The position numbers and the translations under genes are program-made. This document shows positions 40,678 through 50,977 of a DNA stretch of 64,000 nucleotides, piece after piece. The stretch is from Pseudomonas rhizoryzae. Lineage in GTDB: Bacteria > Pseudomonadota > Gammaproteobacteria > Pseudomonadales > Pseudomonadaceae. Location: NCBI RefSeq assembly GCF_005250615.1, contig NZ_SULM01000007.1:62001-126000 (forward strand), in the 5' to 3' direction. The notes beneath the pieces are model-generated. The model was not told the DNA's origin and made no database searches. It was given only the letters and a program-made list of their open reading frames with translations. Every line of letters starts with the position of its first letter. The first letter of the stretch is position 1.

Positions 40678-41100
40678 ATGCCCGCCTCCCCCGATCTACA
40701 ACGCTTCATCGATGCCCAGGCGACCACCTATGCCACCGCCCTGGCGGAGATCCGTGCCGGCCGCAAGCGCAGCCACTGGATGTGGTTCGTCTTTCCACAG
40801 ATCGCCGGGCTCGGTCGTAGCGAGACGGCGCAGCGCTACGCCATCGCCTCTCGCGACGAGGCCAGCGCCTACCTGGCGCACCCCGTCCTGGGCCCGCGCC
40901 TGCGCGAGATCACTGCCGCGGCGCTGGAACATCCAGAGTTGTCCGCCACGGCCCTGTTCGGGCCGCCGGACGATCTCAAGTTCCATTCCAGCCTTACCCT
41001 CTTCGCCGCCGTGGCCGAAGATCCCGAACCCTTTCGCCAGGCGCTGAAGACCTTTTTCGCCGGCCAGCCGGACGAGGCCGCCCTGACACGGCTTTGTTAG
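40678..41100 (+). CDS. DUF1810 family protein
   Basis: 140 residues. The segments DLQRFIDAQATTYATALAEIRAGRKRSHWMWFVFPQ, GLGRSETAQRYAIASRDEA and DDLKFHSSLTLF are the conserved core of DUF1810. Function unknown. ATG 40678 is preceded by CCGGAG. The stop overlaps the convergent cupin gene by 4 bases. Confidence 0.9.
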   Translation: MPASPDLQRFIDAQATTYATALAEIRAGRKRSHWMWFVFPQIAGLGRSETAQRYAIASRDEASAYLAHPVLGPRLREITAAALEHPELSATALFGPPDDLKFHSSLTLFAAVAEDPEPFRQALKTFFAGQPDEAALTRLC

Positions 41101-41684
41101 CGCCAGAGTTCGGGTAGCGCGCCATCACGACCAGTCACCGGATCGGTCGTCGGCAAGGGTACCTGGGCGATCAGCTCCAGCGCGCGGGCATGGGCCGCGG
41201 GATCGGCGCGCTGGGTGATGAAGTCTTCCTGGCCCGGTGGATAGGCGCCCACTACCAGAAAGTCCTTACTGGCTTCCAGGCTGCGGTGACCGGTGCCCGC
41301 CGGCAGTACCACCACATCGCCAGCCGCCACGGTCACGTCCTGACCCTGTTCACCGCCCAGCCGCAAGGTCGCCTGGCCCTGTGCCACGCCGAGTACCTCG
41401 TGGGCATTGGGGTGATAGTGATGGTAATCGTAGACGCCATAGCGCCACTGCGGTGGCCAGTCATGGTCGGCGAACAGCCGCTCCAGGGCCGCCGCGCGGT
41501 CGGCACCATCCAGGGGCACCTGGCGGTAGAGCAGCACCGGCAGGCGACTGTTGGGGATGACCCCGTCATCGGTGAAGTGCAGTTGCTCGGGCTGGCCATG
41601 GCCCGCTGGCGCGGCCAGAGCGACGGCCGTGGGGGCGAGGCCCAGCAACAGGGACAGGATGGACAGGGGTGGGCGACGAGGCAT
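41097..41684 (-). CDS. Exported cupin-domain protein
   Basis: 195 residues. Signal peptide (MPRRPPLSILSLLLGLAPTAVALAAPA) then a cupin barrel: HYHPNAHEVLGVAQGQATLRLGG has the first cupin motif (His pair and Glu) and GDVVVLPAGTGHRSL the second (His). Likely metal-binding and periplasmic; no substrate is implied. The start was moved to ATG 41684 because the extra 28 codons upstream would precede the signal peptide. Confidence 0.83.
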   Translation of the reverse strand: MPRRPPLSILSLLLGLAPTAVALAAPAGHGQPEQLHFTDDGVIPNSRLPVLLYRQVPLDGADRAAALERLFADHDWPPQWRYGVYDYHHYHPNAHEVLGVAQGQATLRLGGEQGQDVTVAAGDVVVLPAGTGHRSLEASKDFLVVGAYPPGQEDFITQRADPAAHARALELIAQVPLPTTDPVTGRDGALPELWR

Positions 41685-41755
41685 GGCGCGCTGCTCCAGG
41701 GCTTTGCCAATGGAGGCCCGCCTGGCGGCAGGGTTCACCCACCCCGACCAGGTGA

Positions 41756-42457
41756 CTAGGCCAACCACTCCCGCAACAGCGCCGTGGTCCGCTCCGGTAG
41801 CTCCAGCGGCGGCAGGTGACCGCAGTCGTCCAGCACCACCAGGCGCGAGCCCTGGATGCCCTGGTGCATCAACTCGGCCTCGGCGGGCGGGGTGAGCTGA
41901 TCCTGGGCGCCGACGACGATGAGGGTGGGCACCTGGATCTGCGCCAGGGTCGGCCGCGAATCGACGCGGTCGATGATCGCCTGTTGCTGGCGCAGGAAGG
42001 CGTCCTTACCCACCGCCTTGCCCATGGCCAGGACGGTATCGGCCACCGGGGTGCCCAGCCGCGAGGCATGGATCAAGCGGGGCAGGAGCTGCGGGCTGAT
42101 GCCGAGGAAGCGCCCGCGCTCGGCCAGTTCGAGCATGGCGCGGCGTTGGGCGGCGCGCGTCTCGCCATCGGGACTGGCCATGGTGTCGAACAGGGCCAGC
42201 CGCGCCACCCGCGCCGGGGCCTGGCGCAGGATCTCGAAGGCGACATAACCGCCCATGGACAGGGCGCCCAGGGCGAAGCGCGGCGGCGCCTCGGCCAGCA
42301 CTCGCTGGGCCATGGCGGCGATGCTGGCGTCACGGGTGAGGTCGGGGATAGACACGGAACAGGTAGCGGCGAGGTCGGCCGCCTGGGTGGTCCAGAGACG
42401 GTCGTCGCACAGCAGGCCGGGGAGCAGAACCAGAGGCAAGGCGGGGGTGGCTGTCAT
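41756..42457 (-). CDS. Alpha/beta-hydrolase fold protein
   Basis: 233 residues. Oxyanion segment LLPGLLCDDRLW near residue 12, nucleophile elbow GALSMGGY (Ser near 84), acid segment VGAQDQLTPP (Asp near 188), and catalytic His in DDCGHLPPLELPERT (about 217). Resembles small serine esterases and pimeloyl-ester carboxylesterase-like hydrolases, but no bio genes are adjacent. Start MTATPALPLVLL at 42457 is the family-like one; the upstream 37 codons of the open frame have no support. Confidence 0.85.
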   Translation of the reverse strand: MTATPALPLVLLPGLLCDDRLWTTQAADLAATCSVSIPDLTRDASIAAMAQRVLAEAPPRFALGALSMGGYVAFEILRQAPARVARLALFDTMASPDGETRAAQRRAMLELAERGRFLGISPQLLPRLIHASRLGTPVADTVLAMGKAVGKDAFLRQQQAIIDRVDSRPTLAQIQVPTLIVVGAQDQLTPPAEAELMHQGIQGSRLVVLDDCGHLPPLELPERTTALLREWLA

Positions 42458-42570
42458 TTCGCAGAGACTTGAAGGGCGAGGCGGAAAACGCGCAGTGTAG
42501 CGTGGATCGCTGGCGAACCCGGCGGGCTTTGCAGGTTCCAAGGGACATTGCCAAGGACTCGGAAACATCC

Positions 42571-42867
42571 ATGCGTACTGAAGGTTTCTTCGACTGGCTC
42601 GGCGCGGCGCTCGGCCAAGTCATCCGTTTCATCATCGACCTGTTCGGCTCGGTCCTGGGCGGTATCGCCGATGCCGTGCACGACTTTCTCCATGGCATGG
42701 CCCGCTCCATCGGCATGGACGACTCCTACATCAGCTTCGTGGTCCTGGCCATCGGCCTGTTGCTGCTCTACGCCGCGGTACGGGCCTTCATGGCGCGCTC
42801 GGTGGTGGGCGGCATCATCTGGCTGATCCTCGGCCTGATGGTGATGAGCTGGCTGATCCGCGGTTGA
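42571..42867 (+). CDS. Small hypothetical membrane protein
   Basis: 98 residues, no family recognised. Amphipathic N-terminal half (FFDWLGAALGQVIRFIIDLFG, GGIADAVHDFLHGMARSIG) followed by two hydrophobic helices (about 53-68 and 74-95) ending LIRG. I chose ATG 42571; the 34 additional codons upstream lack a ribosome binding site and overlap the divergent hydrolase gene. Confidence 0.65.
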   Translation: MRTEGFFDWLGAALGQVIRFIIDLFGSVLGGIADAVHDFLHGMARSIGMDDSYISFVVLAIGLLLLYAAVRAFMARSVVGGIIWLILGLMVMSWLIRG

Positions 42868-42925
42868 CTGGTAGCCCAGGCCTTGGCCTGGCACAGTAGG
42901 GACTCTTCACGGCACGGATGCCGGC

Positions 42926-43663
42926 ATGTCCAACCCCGTCTACCGCTATCTCCAGCGCCACTGGCAGCGTCTGCGCCCCGGAACGGCCTGCACCCTGTGC
43001 GGCGCTTGGCTACCGCCTGGGCTCGCCCTATGCGAAGGCTGCGAAAGCGAGCTGCCCTGGCTCGGGTCGCACTGCCAGTGCTGCGCCCTGCCACTGCCGG
43101 TGGACGGACTTATCTGCGGCGGCTGCCTGGCCGAACCGCCGGCCTTCGACCAGGTGCTGGCGCCCTGGCGCTATGCCTTTCCGGTCGACAGCCTGATCAA
43201 CGGCTTCAAGCATCGCGACCGCGGCAGTCACGGCCGCCTGGCCGGGGCACTGCTAGCGCGGCATCTGCAGCACCTGTTCGACGAAGGCCAGCCGCGCCCG
43301 GAGTTGTTGCTGCCGGTTCCGCTGTCGCCCCAGCGCCTGCGTCAGCGCGGCTTCAACCAGGCCGCCCTGCTGGCCGGCTGGCTCGCCAAGCCCCTGCACC
43401 TGCCGGTGAACGCGAAGATGTTACAGCGTGTGCAGGAACAGCACAGCCAGCAGGGCCTGACCGCTGGCGAACGTCGGCGTAATCTCAAGCAGGCGTTCGC
43501 CCTGTTGGATGAGGCCGAGCTGGCCGGTCGCCACGTGGCGTTGGTGGACGACGTCCTGACTACCGGGGCCACCGCGGATAGCCTGGCGCGCCTGCTCAAG
43601 CGTGCCGGTGTCCGGCGGGTCGATGTCTATTGCCTGGCCCGGACGCCGCCACCCGGCGAGTAG
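42926..43663 (+). CDS. comF: ComF family phosphoribosyltransferase-like protein
   Basis: 245 residues. N-terminal zinc-binding region with four CxxC-type pairs (CTLCG, CEGCE, CQCC, CGGC, residues ~20-70), then a phosphoribosyltransferase-like domain with the PRPP loop VALVDDVLTTGATADSL (about 210). ComF proteins are needed for natural transformation in several bacteria; in Pseudomonas the role is less clear (GntX/ComFC type). The RQRGFNQAALLA signature is present. Confidence 0.93.
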   Translation: MSNPVYRYLQRHWQRLRPGTACTLCGAWLPPGLALCEGCESELPWLGSHCQCCALPLPVDGLICGGCLAEPPAFDQVLAPWRYAFPVDSLINGFKHRDRGSHGRLAGALLARHLQHLFDEGQPRPELLLPVPLSPQRLRQRGFNQAALLAGWLAKPLHLPVNAKMLQRVQEQHSQQGLTAGERRRNLKQAFALLDEAELAGRHVALVDDVLTTGATADSLARLLKRAGVRRVDVYCLARTPPPGE

Positions 43664-43666
43664 CGG

Positions 43667-43695
43667 TGTCACCAAAACGTCACTCAGTCTGACTA
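43667..43695 (+). promoter_or_regulatory. Pho box upstream of phoX
   Basis: Three 7-base units at 11-base spacing: TGTCACC (43667), CGTCACT (43678), CTGACTA (43689), each separated by four bases. This is the PhoB-binding pattern (consensus CTGTCAT-N4-CTGTCAC). It ends 33 bases before the phoX start, leaving room for a -10. Confidence 0.65.
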
Positions 43696-43728
43696 GGCTC
43701 GCCTGCACCCCTTAAGGAAACCTTAAGC

Positions 43729-45618
43729 ATGCACAGCGAACAGACCGATCTCGAACGCCTCGTCCATCTCAGTCGCCGCCGCTTCATCGGCGCCGGAGCC
43801 CTGGCAGGGGCTGCGCTGTTCCTCGGCGGCGGCCTGCTCGGCCGTAGCGCCCTCGCCGACGCGGTGAGTGCAGCCAATGGCGACCCGCTGATCGGCTTCG
43901 CCAACCTCCCGGCTTCCACCGCCGACACCCTGGTGGTACCGCCCGGCTATCGCGCTAGCGTACTCATCAGCTGGGGCCAGCCGCTGCACACCGACGGCCC
44001 GGCCTTCCGCCCCGACGGCAGCCCGAGCGCTGCCGACCAGGAAGTCCAATTCGGCGATAACAACGACGGCATGGCCTTCTTTCCCTTCCCGGACGATCCG
44101 GAGCGGGCGCTGATGGCGATCAACAACGAATACACCAACTATCGCTATCTGCTCAGCCATGGCACGCCGCCCAAATCGCTGGAAGATACCCGCAAGGCCC
44201 AGGCCGCCGAGGGTGTCTCGGTGATCGAGGTACGTCGCAAGGACGGCCAGTGGCATTTCGTCCAGGGCTCGCCCTATAACAGACGCATCCACGGCAATAC
44301 CCCCATCGCCGTCAGCGGTCCGGCTGCCGGCCACGACCTGCTCAAGACTACCGCCGACCCGGCTGGACGCGAGGTGCTGGGCACCTTCCAGAATTGCTCC
44401 AGCGGCGCCACGCCCTGGCACACCTACCTGACCTGCGAAGAGAACTTCACCGACGTCTTCGGCAGTCGCGACGCCAACCTGAAATTCGACGCCGCCCAGA
44501 AGCGCTACAGCGTCAAGCACGCCAGCGTGGAGAACGACTGGCACCTGCACGACGATCGCTTCGATCTGGCGCAGAATCCCAACGAACTCAATCGCCACGG
44601 CTGGATCACCGAGATCGACCCCTTCGACCCCGAGGGCAAGCCGGTCAAGCGCACCGCGCTGGGGCGCTTCAAGCACGAGAACGCCGCGGTCACCCGCACC
44701 CGTGACGGTCGCGTGGTGGTCTACATGGGCGACGACGAGCGCGGCGAGTTCATCTACAAATTCGTCAGCCGCGATCGCCTCCAGAACGACCCCAAGGCCG
44801 ATCGCAACCTGCTCGACCACGGCACCCTCTATGTCGCTCGCTTCGACGAGGGCGACCATGACCCGAACCGCCCCAAGGGCCGCGGCCAATGGTTGCCGCT
44901 AGTGCACGGCGAGAACGGCCTGACCGCCGCCAATGGCTTCGCCAGCCAAGCCGAGGTGCTCATCCATGCCCGCCAGGCCGGCAGCCAGGTCGGCGCCACG
45001 CGCATGGACCGGCCCGAGTGGATCGCGGTCAGCCCCAAGGACGGCCAGGTCTACTGCACCCTGACCAACAACACCAAGCGCGGCGAGGACGGCATGCCGG
45101 TAGGCGGCCCCAACCCCCGCGCCAACAATCTTTATGGCCAGATCGTGCGCTGGCGGGAAGACGGCGACGATGCCGCTTCCCAGGCCTTCGACTGGGACCT
45201 CTTCGTCATCGCCGGCAACCCCAAGGTACACCCGGGCAAGCCGGAGGCCGGCTCCCAGCAGATCAATGCCGAGAACATGTTCAACAGCCCCGATGGCCTG
45301 GGCTTCGACGCCGCTGGCCGGCTGTGGGTGCTTACCGACGGCAAGTACAGCAACAAGGGCGACTACGAGGGCATGGGCAACAACCAGATGCTCTGCGCCG
45401 ATCCGCGCAACGGCGAGATGCGCCGTTTCATGGTCGGCCCGGTGGGTTGCGAGGTCACCGGCCTGGCCTTCTCGCCGGACTACAAGACGATGTTCGTCGG
45501 CATCCAGCATCCGGGAGAGGAAGGGGGGTCCCAGTTCCCGGAACAACAGCCGAACGGCCAGCCACGCTCGTCGGTGATGGTCATCACCCGCGAAGACGGC
45601 GGGGTGATCGGCGCCTGA
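43729..45618 (+). CDS. phoX: PhoX alkaline phosphatase (Tat-exported)
   Basis: 629 residues. Twin-arginine signal SRRRFIG (residues 15-21) followed by a hydrophobic core and ALADA cleavage region. The mature part has the PhoX/DUF839 pattern, e.g. NNEYTNYRYL, CEENFTDVFG, NRHGWITEIDPFDPEGKPVKRTALGRFKHENA, and GEFIYKFVS. Such enzymes use iron and calcium cofactors to release phosphate from phosphomonoesters in the periplasm. A Pho box upstream implies phosphate-starvation control. Confidence 0.93.
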   Translation: MHSEQTDLERLVHLSRRRFIGAGALAGAALFLGGGLLGRSALADAVSAANGDPLIGFANLPASTADTLVVPPGYRASVLISWGQPLHTDGPAFRPDGSPSAADQEVQFGDNNDGMAFFPFPDDPERALMAINNEYTNYRYLLSHGTPPKSLEDTRKAQAAEGVSVIEVRRKDGQWHFVQGSPYNRRIHGNTPIAVSGPAAGHDLLKTTADPAGREVLGTFQNCSSGATPWHTYLTCEENFTDVFGSRDANLKFDAAQKRYSVKHASVENDWHLHDDRFDLAQNPNELNRHGWITEIDPFDPEGKPVKRTALGRFKHENAAVTRTRDGRVVVYMGDDERGEFIYKFVSRDRLQNDPKADRNLLDHGTLYVARFDEGDHDPNRPKGRGQWLPLVHGENGLTAANGFASQAEVLIHARQAGSQVGATRMDRPEWIAVSPKDGQVYCTLTNNTKRGEDGMPVGGPNPRANNLYGQIVRWREDGDDAASQAFDWDLFVIAGNPKVHPGKPEAGSQQINAENMFNSPDGLGFDAAGRLWVLTDGKYSNKGDYEGMGNNQMLCADPRNGEMRRFMVGPVGCEVTGLAFSPDYKTMFVGIQHPGEEGGSQFPEQQPNGQPRSSVMVITREDGGVIGA

Positions 45619-45728
45619 CCGGCGGGCAGATAGTGCCCGAGCCTTCGCCATGGGGTTCGGGCATGCGCTAGCATCTCCCGGATGTAGGGTGGCAATCGCC
45701 ATCGTCCCCCGTGACCGAGGAGCGCGCC

Positions 45729-46703
45729 ATGTCTCATCCGTTCGAAAATCTGAGCCCCGACCTCGTCATCGACGCCGTCGAAAGCCTGGGCTATCTCAGC
45801 GATGCCCGGGTCCTGGCGCTCAACAGCTATGAAAACCGCGTCTATCAGATCGGTATCGAAGGCGAGACCCCGCTGATCGCCAAGTTCTATCGGCCGGATC
45901 GCTGGAGCGACGCGGCCATTCTCGAGGAGCATGCCTTTTCCGCTGAACTCGAAGAGCACGAGGTACCGGTGGTCGCCCCGTTGCAGCGCGATGGCCAGAC
46001 ACTGTTCAACCACGCCGGCTTTCGCTTCGCGCTCTTCCCCCGCCGCGGCGGCCGGGCGCCCGAGCCGGGCGATCTCAACCAGTTGCACCGGCTCGGCCAG
46101 TTACTCGGTCGCCTGCATGCCGTAGGTGCCAGCCGCCCCTTCCAGCACCGCGAAACGCTGGATGTGCAGGGCTACGGCCATGCCTCCCTGGATACGCTGC
46201 TGACTGGCGATTTCATTCCCAAGAGCCTGCTGCCCGCCTATGAATCGGTGGCGCGCGACCTACTGCTGCGGCTCGACGAACTCTTCGAGGGCGTCAGCTA
46301 CGACCTCATCCGCCTGCACGGCGACTGCCACCCGGGCAACCTGCTCTGTCGCGACGACGCCTACCACATCGTCGACCTCGACGACTGCCGCCACGGCCCG
46401 GCCATGCAGGATCTGTGGATGCTCCTGGCCGGCGACCGTCAGGAGCGCCTGACGCAGCTCTCCGAATTGATGGACGGCTACGAGGAATTCCACGACTTCC
46501 AACCGCGCGAGCTAGCGCTGATCGAGGGCCTGCGCACCCTGCGCCTGATGCACTATAGCGCCTGGCTGGCACGCCGCTGGGACGATCCAGCCTTTCCCAA
46601 GAGCTTTCCCTGGTTCGGCAGCGAACGCTACTGGGGCGACCAGATCCTCACCCTGCGCGAGCAGCGCGCCGCGCTGGACGAGGCGCCGCTCAGGTTGTTC
46701 TAG
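45729..46703 (+). CDS. srkA: Stress response serine/threonine kinase SrkA (YihE family)
   Basis: 324 residues (E. coli SrkA has 328). Aminoglycoside phosphotransferase-like kinase fold with NRVYQIG nucleotide-binding start, RLHGDCHPGNLL catalytic loop (Asp near 202) and IVDLDDCRHGP metal-binding motif (Asp near 220). In E. coli it limits damage-induced cell death. The longest frame starts at GTG 45711; ATG 45729 is preferred because GAGGAG lies 6 bases upstream. Confidence 0.94.
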   Translation: MSHPFENLSPDLVIDAVESLGYLSDARVLALNSYENRVYQIGIEGETPLIAKFYRPDRWSDAAILEEHAFSAELEEHEVPVVAPLQRDGQTLFNHAGFRFALFPRRGGRAPEPGDLNQLHRLGQLLGRLHAVGASRPFQHRETLDVQGYGHASLDTLLTGDFIPKSLLPAYESVARDLLLRLDELFEGVSYDLIRLHGDCHPGNLLCRDDAYHIVDLDDCRHGPAMQDLWMLLAGDRQERLTQLSELMDGYEEFHDFQPRELALIEGLRTLRLMHYSAWLARRWDDPAFPKSFPWFGSERYWGDQILTLREQRAALDEAPLRLF

Positions 46704-46763
46704 GGTCTGCCTGTTCCTGGGCAGACGCGTGGAAAAGGCTACGAGGCCAAGGTTGAACATCTG

Positions 46764-46840
46764 TCGCGGCCATGGACCGCTCCTACAGGCACGGATGCCG
46801 CCGTAGGAGCGGTCGCTACGGCGCACCGGCATGGCCGCGA
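46764..46840. repeat. REP doublet (REPIN-like)
   Basis: Two facing REP units: TCGCGGCCATGGACCGCTCCTAC (46764-46786) and GTAGGAGCGGTC (46803-46814), with the CATGGCCGCGA tail at 46830-46840. The GTAGGAGCGG...CATGGCCGCGA core is a common Pseudomonas extragenic palindrome type. Located between srkA and putA. Confidence 0.75.
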
Positions 46841-46848
46841 TCCGCCAC

Positions 46849-46887
46849 GTAGGTTGGGCTGAAACGGCTCCATCGTCGCAGCCCAAC
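46849..46887 (+). repeat. Half copy of the GTAGGTTGGG repeat family
   Basis: GTAGGTTGGGCTGAAACGGC then TCCATCGTCGCAGCCCAAC; matches, with three changes, the reverse complement of the right half of the element at 13640-13732. Ends 12 bases before the putA stop. Confidence 0.75.
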
Positions 46888-46899
46888 AGAGCCGTACTC

Positions 46900-49800
46900 T
46901 TAACCGATAGTCATCAGGCTCGCGTTGCCTCCCGCCGCCGCGGTGTTCACGCTCAGGGCGCGTTCGATGAGCAGGCGCTCCAGCGGGATGGCGGTTTCGC
47001 CGCGGGCCAGGCCCTGGACGCCGACGATGGGACCGTTGCGCTTGGCCACCTGCTGGCAGACCTGGCGCAACTGGTCGGAATCACCGTGGTGCAGGACGGC
47101 TTCGAAGGCAACCTCGTCCTTGCGCCAGTCGGCTGCCACCTGCACTCGCGCCCGTACCGCCTGCGGCAGGCGATTGAGGGTGGCCTTGTGGCCCTCCTCG
47201 ACCAGGGCGGTGCTGCCCACGGCCATGACCGCCGCCAGTTGCAGTAGCAGATCGCTTTCGTCCGCCGCCAGGCACAGCACCCGGCTGCGCGGCAGCAGGC
47301 TGTAGCTGTTGCGCTCGCCGGTCGGGCCGGGCAGCAGGCGGGTCAGGCCGCTCAGGGATTCTTCCGCGAAGCGGCTGCAGGCTTGCTCCAATTCGCTCAG
47401 CCCCTGCTGCTTGGCCCAGTCCTGCAGCGCCGCGAGCGGGTTGCCGGCCTGCTGGCGCAGTGTCTCGCGCACCTGCCATTCGGTCTCGCCGGTGCTGCCC
47501 TTGGCCAGGGCCACGGCGGGGTCACCGTCGGGACGGGTACTCAATAGACGATAGAGGTACAGCGGACCACCCGCCTTGGGGCCGGTGCCCGAGAGGCCTT
47601 CGCCACCGAAGGGTTGCACCCCGACCACCGCGCCGACCATGTTGCGGTTGACGTAGAGGTTGCCGGCATGGGCGCGCTCCACCACCTTGGCGATGGTCTC
47701 GTCGATGCGGGTATGGACGCCGAAGGTCAGGCCGTAACCGGTGGCGTTGATCTGGTCGATGACCTTGTCCAAGTCCTTGCGAGCGTAGCGCACCACGTGC
47801 AGCACCGGACCGAAGACCTCGCGACCCAGCTCGGCCAGGCTCTCCAGCTCGATCAGGGTGGGCATGACGAAGGTGCCGCGGTGGATGGCATCGCCTTCCA
47901 CGCGACCGCCTTGGTGTACCCGCCGGCCTTTGCCTTTCAGGGTCTGGATATGTTTGTCGATGGTGGCCTTGGCCTCGCCGTCGATCACCGGGCCGATGTC
48001 GATGGCCAGGTTCTCCGGGTTGCCCAGCCGGCATTCGGCCATGGCGCCCTTGAGCATTTCCAGCACGCGATCGGCCACGTCGTCCTGCACGCAGAGCACG
48101 CGCAGGGCCGAGCAACGCTGGCCGGCGCTATCGAAGGCGGAGGCGACCACATCGGTGACCACCTGCTCGGCCAGCGCCGAGGAGTCGACGATCATGGCGT
48201 TCTGGCCGCCGGTCTCGGCGATCAGCGGAATCGGCCGGCCCTGGGCGTCCAGGCGGCCGGCGATGTTGCGCGCCAGTATCTGCGCCACCTCGGTGGAGCC
48301 AGTGAACATCACGCCCTTGACCCGCACGTCGTTGACCAGAGCGGCGCCGATGGTCCCGCCCTCGCCCGGCAGCAGTTGCAGCACGCCTTCGGGAATACCG
48401 GCTTCCAGCAGCAGGCGCACGGCCTGAGCGGCGATCAGCGGGGTCTGCTCGGCCGGCTTGGCCAGCACGGTATTGCCAGCGGCCAGGGCCGCAGCGATCT
48501 GGCCGCTGAAGATGGCCAGGGGGAAGTTCCAGGGGCTGATGCAGACCACCGGCCCCAGCGGGCGGTGGCTGTCGTTGGCGAAGTCGCGACGCACCAGGGC
48601 GGCGTAGTAGCGCAGGAAGTCCACCGCCTCGCGCACCTCGGCGATGGCGTTGGCGTAGGTCTTGCCGGCTTCGCGGACCAGCAGGCCCATCAGCGGCTGG
48701 ATCTGCGCCTCCATCAGCTCGGCGGCGCGATCCAGGGCGGCGGCGCGCTGCTCGGGCGGCGTGGACTGCCAAATCGGCGCGGCGGCCAGGGCTTCTTCCA
48801 GGGCGATATCGACGTCGGCACGGGTGGCGTTGCTCACCTGGCCAACGCGGTCGCGGCGATCCGCCGGATTGAGCACCGGCTGGGGAATCGCCGGCTCACT
48901 GGCCCGGCCCAGCAGCGGACGGGCTTCCCAGGCGGTGTTGCCACTGGCCAGCAGGGCGGCGGACAGCGAGCCCAGGCGGTGTTCGCTGGACAGGTCCAGG
49001 CCGCTGGAATTGCGGCGCTCGGCACCGTACAGGGCGCTCGGATGAGGAATGCGCGGATGCGGCAGACCGATACCACCTTCGCTGGTGGACTGCTGCTCGA
49101 TCTGCACCACCGGATCGGCCACCAGCTCGTCCAGCGAGATGGAATGGTCGGCGATACGGTTGACGAAGGAGGTGTTGGCGCCGTTTTCCAGGAGACGGCG
49201 GACCAGGTAGGCCAGCAGCGTCTCGTGGGTGCCCACCGGGGCGTAGATACGGCACGGCCGCGCCAGCTTGCCGTCCTTGACGCTGCCCACCACCTGCTCG
49301 TACAGCGGCTCGCCCATGCCGTGCAGGCACTGGAATTCGTATTGGCCGGGATAGTAGTTCTGCCCGCCCATTTGATAGATGGCCGCCAGGGTATGGGCAT
49401 TGTGGGTGGCGAATTGCGGATAGATGGATTCCGGCGCCGCCAGCAGCTTGCGCGCGCAGGCGAGGTAGGCCACGTCGGTGTAGACCTTGCGGGTATAGAC
49501 CGGATAGCCCTCCAGGCCTTCCACCTGGGCACGCTTGATCTCGCTGTCCCAGTAGGCGCCCTTGACCAGGCGGATCATCAGCCGGCGCCGGCTGCGCTTG
49601 GCCAGGTCGATCAGGTAGTCGATCACCAGCGGGCAGCGCTTCTGATAGGCCTGGATGACGAAGCCGATGCCGTTCCAACCGGCCAGTTGCGGCTCGAAGG
49701 ACAGTCGCTCCAGCAGGTCCAGGGAGATTTCCAGGCGATCGGCTTCCTCGGCGTCGATGTTCAGGCCGATGTCGTAACGCTTGGCCAGCAGGGTCAGCTC

Positions 49801-50868
49801 CAGCAGGCGCGGGTACAACTCGCTCATCACCCGGTCGTACTGGGCGCGGCTGTAGCGCGGATGCAGCGCCGAGAGCTTGATGGAGATGCCGGGGCCTTCG
49901 TAGATGCCACGGCCGTGGGAAGCCTTGCCGATGGAGTGGATGGCCTGCTCGTAGGAGGCCAGGTAGCGGCGGGCATCGGCTTCGGTCAGGGCCGCCTCGC
50001 CGAGCATGTCGTAGCTGTAGCGGAAGCCCTTCGCCTCGAACTTGCTGGCGTTGGCCAGGGCCTCGGCGATGGTCTCGCCGGTGACGAATTGCTCGCCCAT
50101 CAGGCGCATGGCCATGTCCACGCCCTTGCGGATCACCGGCTCGCCGCTCTTGCCGATGAGGCGATTGAGCGAGCTGGTGAGGCCGGCCTCGTTGTGGGTC
50201 GACACCAGGCGGCCGGTCAGCAGCAGGCCCCAGGTAGCGGCGTTGACGAACAGCGAGGGGCTGTTGCCCAGGTGCGGTTGCCAGTTGCCGGTGCTGATCT
50301 TGTCGCGGATCAGGGCATCGCGGGTGCCCTTGTCGGGGATGCGCAGCAAGGCCTCGGCCAGGCACATCAGGGCGACGCCCTCCTGGGACGACAGCGAGAA
50401 CTCGCGGAGCAGACTCTGCACCATCCCGGAGCGCCCGGTTGCACCCTTGGCGTTACGCAGCTTCTCGGCGATGCGGTGGGCCAGCTCATGGGTGGCCTTG
50501 GCCTGGGCCGCGGGCAGGCGCGCCTGCTCCAACAGCAGCGGCAGCAGCTCTTCTTCCGGACGGCGATAGGCCGCGGTGATGGCCGAGCGCAGCACCGACT
50601 GCGGCAGGATGCTCTCGGCGAATTCCAGGAACGGCTGGTAGACCGGATCGGCCAGTGCCTCGACGGCTTCGTTGTCACCCTCGGCCAGGCGTTGGGCGAT
50701 GCCCTGCAGATCGGCCAGGGTCGCGCCGCTTTCCAGGGTTTCCAGGTAGGTGAAGATGGCCTGCTTGATCAGCCAGTGGGGCGTCCGGTCGATACGACGA
50801 GCCGCTTCCTTGAGGCGATCGCGGGTGGCTTCGTCGAGCTTTACGCCCAGGGTGGTAGTGGTGGCCAT
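46900..50868 (-). CDS. putA: Trifunctional PutA: repressor, proline dehydrogenase, P5C dehydrogenase
   Basis: 1322 residues. Residues 1-45 form the ribbon-helix-helix DNA-binding domain ([23 protein letters not shown]). The FAD-dependent proline dehydrogenase barrel spans about 260-570 ([48 protein letters not shown]). The aldehyde dehydrogenase spans about 660-1120, with [19 protein letters not shown] and catalytic Cys in [15 protein letters not shown]-terminal ALDH-like domain follows. Oxidises proline to glutamate. ATG 50868 was chosen because it precedes the RHH domain with GAGGATC upstream; an upstream 26-codon extension is unsupported. putP is not adjacent. Confidence 0.97.
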   Translation of the reverse strand: MATTTTLGVKLDEATRDRLKEAARRIDRTPHWLIKQAIFTYLETLESGATLADLQGIAQRLAEGDNEAVEALADPVYQPFLEFAESILPQSVLRSAITAAYRRPEEELLPLLLEQARLPAAQAKATHELAHRIAEKLRNAKGATGRSGMVQSLLREFSLSSQEGVALMCLAEALLRIPDKGTRDALIRDKISTGNWQPHLGNSPSLFVNAATWGLLLTGRLVSTHNEAGLTSSLNRLIGKSGEPVIRKGVDMAMRLMGEQFVTGETIAEALANASKFEAKGFRYSYDMLGEAALTEADARRYLASYEQAIHSIGKASHGRGIYEGPGISIKLSALHPRYSRAQYDRVMSELYPRLLELTLLAKRYDIGLNIDAEEADRLEISLDLLERLSFEPQLAGWNGIGFVIQAYQKRCPLVIDYLIDLAKRSRRRLMIRLVKGAYWDSEIKRAQVEGLEGYPVYTRKVYTDVAYLACARKLLAAPESIYPQFATHNAHTLAAIYQMGGQNYYPGQYEFQCLHGMGEPLYEQVVGSVKDGKLARPCRIYAPVGTHETLLAYLVRRLLENGANTSFVNRIADHSISLDELVADPVVQIEQQSTSEGGIGLPHPRIPHPSALYGAERRNSSGLDLSSEHRLGSLSAALLASGNTAWEARPLLGRASEPAIPQPVLNPADRRDRVGQVSNATRADVDIALEEALAAAPIWQSTPPEQRAAALDRAAELMEAQIQPLMGLLVREAGKTYANAIAEVREAVDFLRYYAALVRRDFANDSHRPLGPVVCISPWNFPLAIFSGQIAAALAAGNTVLAKPAEQTPLIAAQAVRLLLEAGIPEGVLQLLPGEGGTIGAALVNDVRVKGVMFTGSTEVAQILARNIAGRLDAQGRPIPLIAETGGQNAMIVDSSALAEQVVTDVVASAFDSAGQRCSALRVLCVQDDVADRVLEMLKGAMAECRLGNPENLAIDIGPVIDGEAKATIDKHIQTLKGKGRRVHQGGRVEGDAIHRGTFVMPTLIELESLAELGREVFGPVLHVVRYARKDLDKVIDQINATGYGLTFGVHTRIDETIAKVVERAHAGNLYVNRNMVGAVVGVQPFGGEGLSGTGPKAGGPLYLYRLLSTRPDGDPAVALAKGSTGETEWQVRETLRQQAGNPLAALQDWAKQQGLSELEQACSRFAEESLSGLTRLLPGPTGERNSYSLLPRSRVLCLAADESDLLLQLAAVMAVGSTALVEEGHKATLNRLPQAVRARVQVAADWRKDEVAFEAVLHHGDSDQLRQVCQQVAKRNGPIVGVQGLARGETAIPLERLLIERALSVNTAAAGGNASLMTIG

Positions 50869-50931
50869 GCGCAGATCCTCAAGCAAGAAGGCGTCGAATT
50901 CGGCGCAGCTTAGCGCCGCCCGAAAGAAAAG

Positions 50932-50977
50932 TGCAACCAGGTGCAACCCATGGAGTTCTACCGCCGATCAGGTTGCA
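50932..50977 (-). promoter_or_regulatory. PutA operator cluster upstream of putA
   Basis: Three perfect GTTGCA motifs, the core bound by the PutA ribbon-helix-helix domain in E. coli: two on the minus strand (TGCAAC at 50932-50937 and 50942-50947) and one on the plus strand (50972-50977). A fourth near match GTTGCG is at 51026-51031. They lie 64-109 bases upstream of the putA start. Confidence 0.7.

Noticed and set aside
47614-50913. 1099-residue open frame on the plus strand opposite putA
   Set aside because: Antisense shadow of a high-GC gene; no ribosome binding site, low-complexity composition and no recognisable domain, whereas putA is clear on the other strand.
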